Shown here in pieces: positions 1 through 5,678 of a DNA stretch of 5,987 nt. The position numbers and the translations under genes are program-made. Each line of letters opens with the position of its first letter. Within the stretch, counting starts at the first letter, position 1. A model generated the notes under the pieces. That model did not search any database. It was not told the DNA's origin and saw only the letters and a list, made by a program, of their open reading frames with translations. This DNA comes from UBA3210 sp963648895 (GTDB taxonomy: Bacteria; Bacillota_I; Bacilli_A; RFN20; CAG-449): contig CAVJGK010000090.1 of assembly GCA_963648895.1 (NCBI GenBank), positions 1 through 5,987 on the forward strand. Direction: 5' to 3'.

Positions 1-65
1 CTCTTACACCATCTTTAAAAGAACTTTTCAATTAGTCGAAATCAAGACAATGAATTTTTAAATTG

Positions 66-560
66 TTATTTCTCAATCATTTTAAAAACAAAGTATATTT
101 TTTTCATTTCATCACTTTCATACTCAAAATCAGAAAAAATATAATTCAATTCTTTATAGGTAATATAACATTCCATAGTTTTATTTTGTGTTTTTGTCAC
201 AACAAATGATGACCCTTTTACATTACTTTGAACATTTGGGAAATCATATTCATATTGTTCTTGTTGCATAAAGGTTCCATCCTCTAATATATATTCATCA
301 TTTTCATTCAAACACCTAAAACTTGCACCATCAATCGCAAACAAAATCTTATACTTTCTTGTAATTTCTTGATATGTAATAAAACCATACGAATCACTAT
401 TTTCATCAACTTTTATAAAAATATGAACATTCTCTTCTAAAGTTTCCCAATCACTTGGCCCATATTCATTTGGAAATTTAAAATTTGTTCTAATTCCAAC
501 ACATGATACAGGAAAAATAATTACTAAAATAGATAATATAAAAACAATAATTTTTTTCAT
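66..560 (-). CDS. Putative lipoprotein or signal-peptide protein of unknown function (164 aa)
   Basis: I do not recognise this protein's family. From the chosen start it begins MKKIIVF, followed by a strongly hydrophobic stretch to about residue 16 and then PVSC with Cys20. This resembles a lipoprotein signal peptide with a lipobox, although Pro at -3 is atypical, so an uncleaved anchor or ordinary secretion is also possible. The remaining ~144 residues are polar, rich in aromatic and acidic residues, and look like an extracytoplasmic globular domain; two more Cys occur (FRCLN, MECYI). The frame stays open upstream to an ATG at 617, but I chose the ATG at 560. It starts the classic KK-plus-hydrophobic signal sequence and has a weak GGTG about 6 bases upstream, whereas the longer version would overlap the small gene at 580-693. 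The gene starts 20 bases after that small gene stops, so they are probably co-transcribed. Confidence 0.7.
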   Translation of the reverse strand: MKKIIVFILSILVIIFPVSCVGIRTNFKFPNEYGPSDWETLEENVHIFIKVDENSDSYGFITYQEITRKYKILFAIDGASFRCLNENDEYILEDGTFMQQEQYEYDFPNVQSNVKGSSFVVTKTQNKTMECYITYKELNYIFSDFEYESDEMKKIYFVFKMIEK

Positions 561-579
561 ATAATGCACCATTAAAATA

Positions 580-693
580 TTATATAAGCATAATAAAATC
601 CATATTAGATTTATCAATAGTAATATATATTATTAAGCATAAAATAATAATAGTATTAAAAATTGCGATAATCATGTTTATCTTTTTCTTCAT
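580..693 (-). CDS. Small single-pass membrane peptide, unknown function (37 aa)
   Basis: A short frame of 37 codons starts MKKKINMIIAIFNTI and ends in DFIMLI. Three lysines lead into about 19 hydrophobic residues (roughly residues 7-25), then a short polar tail with Asp, Lys and Ser. This is the composition of a one-helix membrane peptide, lysine end inside. The support is its ribosome binding site: AAGGGAG lies about 10 bases before the ATG and is much stronger than that of the following lipoprotein gene. It lies between the copper-operon terminator and the lipoprotein gene and in the same direction, so it is probably the first gene of a two-gene unit. No family is recognised. It could also be a leader peptide that couples translation to the downstream gene. 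Confidence 0.5.
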   Translation of the reverse strand: MKKKINMIIAIFNTIIILCLIIYITIDKSNMDFIMLI

Positions 694-766
694 TTCAATC
701 CATCTCCCTTCAATGTTTGATAAAAGTATAAATAACTTTACCATTTATTAGATTTTTTAACAATAC

Positions 767-788
767 AAAAACCAGGAATAATCCTGGC
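767..788 (-). terminator. Intrinsic terminator of the copper operon
   Basis: On the minus strand CCAGGA pairs perfectly with TCCTGG around a four-base TTAT loop (stem 787-782 with 777-772), followed at once by five T residues (771-767). It begins six bases after the stop codon of the HMA gene at 794, so it closes the csoR-copA-HMA transcript and insulates it from the small-gene unit downstream. Confidence 0.85.
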
Positions 789-793
789 TTAAC

Positions 794-1054
794 TTATTTT
801 TTAAATAACTTTTGAAATAAAGATTTTTTTTGATATTCTTCGATTTTATAATCTAAAATCTTGTATCCAGTTGGATCAATAACTTCTTTTAATTGATCTA
901 AACTTATTTCTTCAGAAACAATTATTTTTGTTTCATTTTTAACATGTGAAGAAGTCACTTTTTCAATTTTAAAGTTTTTTCTAATAACATCATTAACATG
1001 ACTTTCACACATACCACACATCATTCCATCAATCTTTAATGTAATGATTTTCAT
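794..1054 (-). CDS. Small heavy-metal-associated (HMA) domain protein, probable Cu(I) carrier (86 aa)
   Basis: This is a soluble ferredoxin-like HMA domain protein. The metal site GMMCGMC is at residues 10-16, with Cys13 and Cys16 as the expected Cu(I) ligands and the conserved Gly-Tyr near the domain end (PTGY, residues 61-64). The two Cys are flanked by extra Met residues. It resembles a clostridial-type HMA family (KIDGMMCGMCE-like start, VTSSH in the middle, DPTGY, basic tail) more than classical CopZ. The final ~16 residues form a basic and aromatic tail (YQKKSLFQKLFKK) that ordinary 68-residue chaperones lack. I chose the ATG at 1054 because it begins the first beta strand and has GAGG nine bases upstream; the frame is open to 1096 but that would overlap copA heavily. 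It starts one base after the copA stop. It may deliver Cu(I) to CopA or act as a buffer; metal choice is inferred from the operon. Confidence 0.88.
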   Translation of the reverse strand: MKIITLKIDGMMCGMCESHVNDVIRKNFKIEKVTSSHVKNETKIIVSEEISLDQLKEVIDPTGYKILDYKIEEYQKKSLFQKLFKK

Positions 1055-1055
1055 A

Positions 1056-3593
1056 TTATTTTGCCTCGTAACCAGCATCAATAATTGATTTAACAATATC
1101 TTCTCTGTTTACTTCATCTTCATAATATACTGTTACATTATTTTTTTCTAAACTTGCTTCAACTGAAGAAACATTTTTAACTTTTAAGCATGCATCTTCT
1201 ACATGTTTTTTACAATGTCCACACATCATACCTTTTACTTCAATAACTAATTCTTTCATTTGTTTTTCCTCCATTTTAACAATATTGACTTCTTGTTCTT
1301 TGTTATTTTCTAGTACTACATTTTCTACTTTTTTAGGTTTATAAAAATTGATTGTTAATGCATTTAAGCATACACTTACTGAAGATATACTCATCGCGAT
1401 ACTTCCAATCATTGGGTTAATCTTCCAACTTGGGTTAATGTAATAAAATGCTCCCGTTGCGATAATAACACAGATAAAGTTATAAAAGAATGCCCAGAAT
1501 AAGCCTAATTTAATAGTATTAATAGTTCTTTTTGATAATGTAATGACATTTAATATGTCTAATAAATCATTTCTTAATAAGATAATATCGCTTGATTCAA
1601 GGGCTACATCACTTCCTGCCCCGATAGCGATACCTAAATCTGCACTTGTTAAAGCTAAAGCATCATTAACTCCATCTCCAACCATCGCGACTAAATGTTT
1701 ATCATCACTCTTTAAAGAATTAATAACATCTAATTTATCTTGAGGTTTAACTTCGGCAATAATCTTTTTAACTCCAACTTCTTTACCAATAGCTTCTGCG
1801 ACTAATTTATTATCACCAGTAAGCATGACTACATCAATGCCATAATCTTGTAATTGTTTAATCGCTTCAATTGAATTTCTTTTAACCTTATCCTTAATCG
1901 CGATAACACCAAGAATTTTGTTATCTTCAACAATTACTAAAGTAGTTTTACCTTCTGAAGATAATTTATTGATGTTATCTTCAATATCTTTAATATCAAT
2001 GTTATTTTCTAATAAGTAATTAATATTACCAATATAATATTTCTTATTATCAATTACTCCTACAATACCTTGTCCATCAATAGAATTAAATCCATTTACT
2101 ACCTTTTCATGAGGATTGTTTCCTTTAGTATAATCAATAATGGATTTGGCCAATGGATGTTCTGATTTATTTTCTAATGAATAAAGGATAGAATAAATAT
2201 CTTCATTTTTATCTATTTCAATATAATCTGTAACACTTGGTTTACCTTCAGTAATAGTACCGGTTTTATCTAAGACAATCGTTTTAATTAAATGTGCTTT
2301 TTCTAATATTTCGGCATTTTTAATCAATAAACCATTTTCTGCCCCTTTACCAGTTCCTACCATAATCGCTAAAGGAGTGGCAAGACCTAGTGCGCAAGGA
2401 CAAGCAATTACAACTACTGATATTGCAAAATTAAAACTTAATTCAAACCCTGATTTTAATAACATATTGACAATAAAAGTAATAACTGCAATAGATAAAA
2501 TAACTGGAACAAACACACCTGAAACCTTATCCGCTAATTTAGAAATAGGAGCTTTTGAATTACTAGCTTCTTCTACTAATTTAATAATATTAGCGATAGA
2601 TGTATCTTCACCAACTTTAGTAGCTTTTATTTTAATATATCCAACAGATATTAATGTTGAAGAATAAACTTCACTATTAACTGTTTTATAAACAGGTAAA
2701 GATTCACCTGTAATATTAGATTGATCAATCGAAGCATTACCTTCAATAATAATTCCATCTACAGGGATTGCTTCACCCTTTTTTACAATGATAATATCAT
2801 TAACTTTAACTTTTTCTACTGGGATAACATTTTCTTTCCCGTCACTTAATACACGAGCTTTTTTAGGCGCTAAATCCATTAATTTAGTTAAAGCTTTTGT
2901 CGTTTTCTTTTTAGATAATCCTTCTAAATATTTACCTAAACTTACTAATGTTAATATCATACCTGCTGCTTCAAAATATAATGAATCATGATAAGTCATT
3001 ACAATTTCATGATATTTTTCATAATTGGAAGCATCATGAAGCATACCGCTGGTGCCATAACTAATCATGAATAAAGCGACAATACCATATAATAAAGAAA
3101 AAGTAGTTCCTATTGCGATTAAAGAATCCATATTAGGATGGCCTTTAAATAATTTCTTATATCCTGAAATAAAATAATTTCGATAAATATAAACAATAGG
3201 TAATACTAAGATAAATTGAATTAAAGCAAAGCCCATTGGATTTTGATGATGATCAAAAATAGAAGGACTTGCCCATCCCCACATCATATTACCCATAGAA
3301 AAATACATTAAAATAAGTAATAAGACAATGGCGCTAATTAGTTTGACTAAAGTATAATCTTTTTCGTTATTAATAACTTTTTCATTAGGTAAAATAGCCT
3401 TATATCCAGCATCATCGACAGCTTTTTCTATGTCTTCATCATTTAATTTATTTTCATCATATTCAACTTCCATATTATTGGATAATAAATTAACGTTACA
3501 TGAGATAATACCATCTAATGAATCAACTGCTTTTTGCACATGCGCTTGGCATGCAGCACATGTCATACCTATAACATCAAATTTCTTTTTCAT
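1056..3593 (-). CDS. copA: Cu(+)-exporting P1B-1-type ATPase CopA with N- and C-terminal HMA domains
   Basis: An 845-residue membrane pump that drives Cu(I) out of the cytoplasm with ATP. The N-terminal HMA domain carries GMTCAAC (9-15). Eight membrane helices are predicted at roughly 82-103, 119-141, 155-179, 204-223, 356-378, 386-412, 690-717 and 724-749. The actuator loop has TGES (295-298). The copper-gate CPC is at 398-400, the phosphorylated Asp442 lies in DKTGT, the nucleotide-binding HP motif is at 479-480, then TGDN (592-595) and GDGVND (639-644). YN at 704-705 and MxxSS at 734-738 are the P1B-1 signatures for Cu(+) rather than Zn(2+). Unusually, a second HMA domain (about 779-845, GMMCGHC at 788-794) follows the last helix through a Lys/Glu/Asn-rich linker (751-778). 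The start has AGAGG about 10 bases upstream, inside the end of csoR, and lies one base after the csoR stop. Expression should follow CsoR control. Confidence 0.97.
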   Translation of the reverse strand: MKKKFDVIGMTCAACQAHVQKAVDSLDGIISCNVNLLSNNMEVEYDENKLNDEDIEKAVDDAGYKAILPNEKVINNEKDYTLVKLISAIVLLLILMYFSMGNMMWGWASPSIFDHHQNPMGFALIQFILVLPIVYIYRNYFISGYKKLFKGHPNMDSLIAIGTTFSLLYGIVALFMISYGTSGMLHDASNYEKYHEIVMTYHDSLYFEAAGMILTLVSLGKYLEGLSKKKTTKALTKLMDLAPKKARVLSDGKENVIPVEKVKVNDIIIVKKGEAIPVDGIIIEGNASIDQSNITGESLPVYKTVNSEVYSSTLISVGYIKIKATKVGEDTSIANIIKLVEEASNSKAPISKLADKVSGVFVPVILSIAVITFIVNMLLKSGFELSFNFAISVVVIACPCALGLATPLAIMVGTGKGAENGLLIKNAEILEKAHLIKTIVLDKTGTITEGKPSVTDYIEIDKNEDIYSILYSLENKSEHPLAKSIIDYTKGNNPHEKVVNGFNSIDGQGIVGVIDNKKYYIGNINYLLENNIDIKDIEDNINKLSSEGKTTLVIVEDNKILGVIAIKDKVKRNSIEAIKQLQDYGIDVVMLTGDNKLVAEAIGKEVGVKKIIAEVKPQDKLDVINSLKSDDKHLVAMVGDGVNDALALTSADLGIAIGAGSDVALESSDIILLRNDLLDILNVITLSKRTINTIKLGLFWAFFYNFICVIIATGAFYYINPSWKINPMIGSIAMSISSVSVCLNALTINFYKPKKVENVVLENNKEQEVNIVKMEEKQMKELVIEVKGMMCGHCKKHVEDACLKVKNVSSVEASLEKNNVTVYYEDEVNREDIVKSIIDAGYEAK
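1257..1272 (-). promoter_or_regulatory. Candidate internal ribosome binding site and start for a free CopZ-like HMA protein
   Basis: Inside copA the minus strand reads GGAGG (1272-1268), eight bases, then ATG (1259-1257) in the copA frame. Initiation here would make a 67-residue protein ending at 1056 that begins MKELVIEVKGMMCGHC, the size and layout of a complete CopZ Cu(I) chaperone. The site is a better ribosome binding site than the one in front of copA itself. It may be an active internal start, or the relic of a copZ gene fused to copA by loss of a stop codon. Use in vivo is inferred. Confidence 0.45.
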
Positions 3594-3594
3594 A

Positions 3595-3900
3595 TTATTG
3601 AAACCTCTTAAATAAATCCACTATCTCATCTACTACTTCATAATTGCCTTTTTCAATATTTTCAATTAAGCAAGAATGAACATGTTTATCTAATATCAAA
3701 TTGGCAAGAGATTTAATTCCTTTACAAGATGCAGATAATTGAATAAGGATATCATCGCAATATCGATCTTCTTCTACCATCTTTTTAATACCATTTAATT
3801 GACCTGTTAATCTGTTTAATCTAGTAATTATTTCTTTCTTTTCTTCTTCACTTCTATTAGTGGTTTTAGTTTCTTTAGTGTCTTCACAACAACATTTCAT
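3595..3900 (-). CDS. csoR: Copper-sensing transcriptional repressor CsoR (101 aa)
   Basis: An all-helical CsoR/RcnR-family repressor expected to bind operator DNA as a tetramer when free of Cu(I) and to leave it when Cu(I) binds. The copper triad is present: Cys48 (in DRYC), His73 and Cys77 (in HVHSC). The spacings of 25 and 4 residues match the known Cys-His-Cys ligands of CsoR (C36/H61/C65 in Mycobacterium tuberculosis). The helix-1 signature RLNRLTGQLNGIKKMVEEDR is at 27-46. The N terminus has a CCC cluster at residues 3-5 that is not part of the triad. I chose the ATG at 3900 because GGAGGTG lies seven bases upstream; the frame remains open to 3933, but that part would cover the promoter -10. 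It heads the operon and stops one base before copA. A second Cys close to the triad (Cys59) is also present. Confidence 0.96.
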   Translation of the reverse strand: MKCCCEDTKETKTTNRSEEEKKEIITRLNRLTGQLNGIKKMVEEDRYCDDILIQLSASCKGIKSLANLILDKHVHSCLIENIEKGNYEVVDEIVDLFKRFQ

Positions 3901-3921
3901 ATACCCCACCTCCGTATATAC

Positions 3922-3950
3922 ATAATATACCACCCAGGGGTATATGTCAA
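3922..3950 (-). promoter_or_regulatory. SigA-type promoter of the copper operon with embedded CsoR operator
   Basis: On the minus strand a perfect -35 TTGACA (3950-3945) is separated by 17 bases from -10 TATTAT (3927-3922). A 21-base palindrome at 3945-3925, with 7-base arms ATATACC and GGTATAT around CCTGGGT, runs from the last base of the -35 into the -10. Its ACCCC...GGGT core matches the GC-centred operators known for CsoR. Bound repressor would cover the whole spacer and exclude RNA polymerase, giving copper-inducible autoregulation of csoR-copA-HMA. The untranslated leader should be only about 15 bases. Confidence 0.85.
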
Positions 3951-3969
3951 ATGTTTATAATATATTTTT

Positions 3970-4010
3970 TGGAATCCGCCATAATCCGCCACGGGGAATT
4001 CAACCCCACA
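3970..4010 (+). repeat. GC-rich patch with direct repeat and small hairpin
   Basis: In an otherwise AT-rich gap, AATCCGCCA occurs twice in a row (from about 3973 and 3983), followed by GGGG (3993-3996) and CCCC (4003-4006) that can pair around a seven-base loop. No gene covers it. It lies upstream of the copper promoter and beyond the terminator of the AlbA_2 gene. Its role is unknown; it might be a scar or end of an inserted element. Confidence 0.4.
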
Positions 4011-4013
4011 GAT

Positions 4014-4059
4014 ACTTTTGCAAGAAAAAAGCCCTGTTACCAAGGCTTATTGCAAAAGT
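4014..4059. repeat. Nested perfect inverted repeat surrounding a terminator
   Basis: The outer arms ACTTTTGCAA (4014-4023) and TTGCAAAAGT (4050-4059) are perfectly complementary over 10 bases. Between them sits an inner hairpin (4029-4048). Read on the plus strand the outer stem is followed by a short T run (4059-4063), so the structure might also stop plus-strand transcription, though no plus-strand gene is seen here. Confidence 0.6.
4025..4048 (-). terminator. Intrinsic terminator of the AlbA_2/ATPase gene
   Basis: On the minus strand AAGCCTTG pairs with CAGGGCTT (one G-T wobble) around a GTAA loop, a stable GNRA-type tetraloop, and four more T residues follow (4028-4025). It is about 150 bases past the stop codon at 4201 and is the first convincing terminator after that gene. 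It separates the gene from the copper operon promoter. Confidence 0.7.
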
Positions 4060-4181
4060 TTTTAATACTTAGTTTTAATTATTTGTTCAATAATTTAGTA
4101 TCATAGTATTTGAAATAATACATTAGACACATCGCTTTAATTTATATAAACGTTTTTTAACGTATTTTTATTGGTGGACCT

Positions 4182-4206
4182 AAATAAAGTTGAGCGAACT
4201 TTATTT
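4182..4206. repeat. Perfect inverted repeat overlapping the stop codon of the AlbA_2 gene
   Basis: AAATAAAGTT (4182-4191) and AACTTTATTT (4197-4206) are perfectly complementary around the five-base loop GAGCG. The stop codon (4203-4201) lies in one arm. No T run follows on the minus strand, so a terminator role is doubtful; it might protect the mRNA end or mark an old insertion boundary. The remaining gap to 4060 holds a short CGTT/AACG palindrome and no convincing gene. Confidence 0.5.
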
Positions 4207-5535
4207 TAAAACTTCCCAATATCCGGTTTTATTAGATCCATTTCTTTTAAGTAATCCCTTATCTTTTAATGATTTAATTATTCTATCAATTGTTCTGCTA
4301 GAAAGTCCTGTTTGCTTTACAACTTCATCCTTAACAGCGTTTTTATTTGTTTTAAAAGCATCTAATACTCTAAACTCTTCATCACTTATTTCGCCAGTTA
4401 TTTCGCCAGTTATTTCGCCACCTTGATTTCTATCTTCCCTTGAAAATTCTATAGTAAAATCATTTTCATTATTTATGTAATTAATATTTACATTAGCATC
4501 ATTGCATAACTGATAAACTTTTTTCAAACCATGACCACAAGTCTCAACATCTTTGCAAAGATATAATACATCTGCAATCGATTGATTACGTAAATATGAT
4601 TTTAAATCTCTTTCAAAAAAATCATTTGGAGTATAATCATTTGCAAATGATCCTGGATTTATAATTGAAATCCTATTTGAATAAATGTCAATCTCATGTT
4701 GAACATTCCCATCATACCTTGCATGTGTAAAACTGTTAATGATTACTTCACGTAAAGCTATTAATGGAATTTCAGGAACCTCTTTCCTTTGTAATGATTC
4801 ATCATTGATTAGCACTTTCCATCTAACATTTTTTAGCACAAAATCCATTGCTTCTTCAATAAGTTCAAATATATTACCTTTAATAGTTTTCATATCTAAA
4901 ATTGTAACTCTTTGACTTGTTGCAAATACTACCAATTTTAAAACTATCGGTTTTGAATTTCCAAAAAGCATTACACCAGCATTAGTTAGATATCCATTTC
5001 TAAGTAGATTATGTTTTAACAATAATGTTTCTTTATCATATCCAATTCTAGGTAATCTTCCACAATCAATAGCACTTTCATAAAAATTCAATATTGAATT
5101 TTCATTTACATCATTAGCTGTATATTTTGTTAATTTATCACACCAATTCTCCTCATATTCCCTTGAAATCATAATTTTTCTAAGTTCATTAGGAGTTAAT
5201 TCTCTATCCTCATCTGCAATTCTTATATAATATCTACCAAAAGCTGAATATGGTGTATCATTGCCATCAAATTCAACTCTAATTACGTCAATTCCATCAA
5301 CGCACATAATTTCAATCTTAGGAAAAATTTGTGGTTTAATTGCCTCATATATTTTTCTAGAAATATCTCTTAAGGTTGAATCATTAATTTGAAATTTATA
5401 TGGTTGACCATTATTTTTCATACCAAAATATAATTCACCATGTTGATGTTTATTTAACATACTGACAATAGAAACAATAGCCTCATTTAATTCCCCAGTA
5501 GTTTTCTTAAATTCTCTTTTTTCATCCTCAATCAT
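4201..5535 (-). CDS. AlbA_2/Schlafen-type protein with GHKL-like ATPase region and C-terminal winged helix
   Basis: A 444-residue member of the widespread AlbA_2-HATPase_c_4-winged helix proteins, usually annotated as ATP-binding or putative transcriptional regulators; the precise role is unknown. Residues about 6-120 are the AlbA_2 (Schlafen AAA_4-like) domain, starting EFKKTTGELNEAI with the GELYFGMKNNG segment. Residues about 250-345 look like the RecG-C-terminal/GHKL-type region: REVIINSFTHARYDG (262-276) resembles an N-box with Glu263 and Asn267, and CGHGLKKV (333-340) a glycine box. A linker with three GEI units separated by T (373-383) leads to a winged-helix domain at about 386-444, with LSSRTIDRIIKSL as the likely recognition helix. 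AGGAG lies seven bases before the ATG. It is transcribed alone. Such genes occur in accessory regions and sometimes near defence genes, but no partner is visible here, so I infer only a DNA-binding, ATP-dependent regulator. Confidence 0.85.
   Translation of the reverse strand: MIEDEKREFKKTTGELNEAIVSIVSMLNKHQHGELYFGMKNNGQPYKFQINDSTLRDISRKIYEAIKPQIFPKIEIMCVDGIDVIRVEFDGNDTPYSAFGRYYIRIADEDRELTPNELRKIMISREYEENWCDKLTKYTANDVNENSILNFYESAIDCGRLPRIGYDKETLLLKHNLLRNGYLTNAGVMLFGNSKPIVLKLVVFATSQRVTILDMKTIKGNIFELIEEAMDFVLKNVRWKVLINDESLQRKEVPEIPLIALREVIINSFTHARYDGNVQHEIDIYSNRISIINPGSFANDYTPNDFFERDLKSYLRNQSIADVLYLCKDVETCGHGLKKVYQLCNDANVNINYINNENDFTIEFSREDRNQGGEITGEITGEISDEEFRVLDAFKTNKNAVKDEVVKQTGLSSRTIDRIIKSLKDKGLLKRNGSNKTGYWEVLK
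4386..4421. repeat. Three tandem 12-bp repeats inside the AlbA_2 gene
   Basis: The plus strand carries TTATTTCGCCAG at 4386-4397 and 4398-4409, and the same with a final C at 4410-4421. On the coding strand they encode the repeated Gly-Glu-Ile-Thr of the linker between ATPase region and winged helix. The 12-base unit keeps the frame, so copy number can change by four residues without breaking the protein. Each unit contains the 11-mer also found in the gene's promoter. Confidence 0.9.
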
Positions 5536-5556
5536 ATAAATGCTCCTATATAATAG

Positions 5557-5565
5557 ATTATAGCA
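5557..5565 (-). promoter_or_regulatory. Extended -10 promoter of the AlbA_2 gene
   Basis: The minus strand reads TGC-TATAAT (5565-5557), a consensus -10 with the TGn extension, about 20 bases before the start codon. No good -35 is found at 17 bases, which is common for extended -10 promoters. The nearest TTGGCGAA repeat lies directly upstream, in the spacer. Confidence 0.7.
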
Positions 5566-5566
5566 C

Positions 5567-5610
5567 GTTTGGCGAAATAAATCTATGTTTGGCGAAATAT
5601 TGGCGAATTA
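5567..5610 (+). promoter_or_regulatory. Three TTGGCGAA repeats, likely operator of the AlbA_2 gene
   Basis: TTGGCGAA occurs at 5569-5576, 5589-5596 and 5600-5607 in the same orientation; the first two are embedded in the longer identical GTTTGGCGAAATA. The steps of 20 and 11 bases are close to two and one turns of the helix, so bound proteins would sit on one face. The set covers the spacer and -35 region of the AlbA_2 promoter. The winged-helix protein encoded downstream is the obvious candidate to bind, which would make it autoregulatory; this is inference. Confidence 0.6.
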
Positions 5611-5626
5611 AAATAATCGAGAAACA

Positions 5627-5678
5627 AAAATACTTTGAGTAACCTTTAAAAAATATTGAGGTTTATTCACAGTATTTT
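5627..5678 (-). terminator. Long imperfect inverted repeat, possible terminator after the broken HTH gene
   Basis: A 19-base arm (5627-5645) and a 20-base arm (5659-5678) match as inverted copies except for two mismatches and one extra base, around a 13-base loop. On the minus strand the structure starts at the stop codon of the HTH remnant (5677) and ends in TATTTTTG, like a low-GC intrinsic terminator. It might instead be an end structure of a decayed mobile element. Confidence 0.5.

Noticed and set aside
1..40. Minus-strand frame starting TTG near position 31, reading KSSFKDGVR to the window edge
   Set aside because: Only about ten codons are visible, the start would be TTG and no ribosome binding site is present.
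1543..3615. Plus-strand open frames of 60-96 codons opposite copA (1543-1743, 2377-2667, 2788-2991, 3430-3615)
   Set aside because: They are mirror frames of a strongly conserved ATPase, have low-complexity translations and no convincing ribosome binding sites.
3595..3900. CsoR-like protein as a formaldehyde or nickel sensor (FrmR/RcnR) or persulfide sensor (CstR)
   Set aside because: The Cys-His-Cys triad with the copper spacing and the direct linkage to a P1B-1 ATPase support copper; CstR lacks the His.
4080..4140. Minus-strand frame of 17 codons (MCLMYYFKYYDTKLLNK)
   Set aside because: Too short, no Shine-Dalgarno site, composition of random AT-rich sequence.
4386..4421. Tandem repeats as a CRISPR array
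   Set aside because: Units are 12 bp, directly adjacent without spacers, in frame and coding.
4190..4426. Plus-strand open frame opposite the 3' end of the AlbA_2 gene
   Set aside because: Its repeated PVISPVISP is only the reverse of the GEIT repeat; no start signals are seen.
4201..5535. AlbA_2 gene as part of a multi-gene defence system
   Set aside because: No nuclease, methylase, toxin or second effector gene lies next to it in this window; the neighbours are a broken HTH gene and the copper operon.
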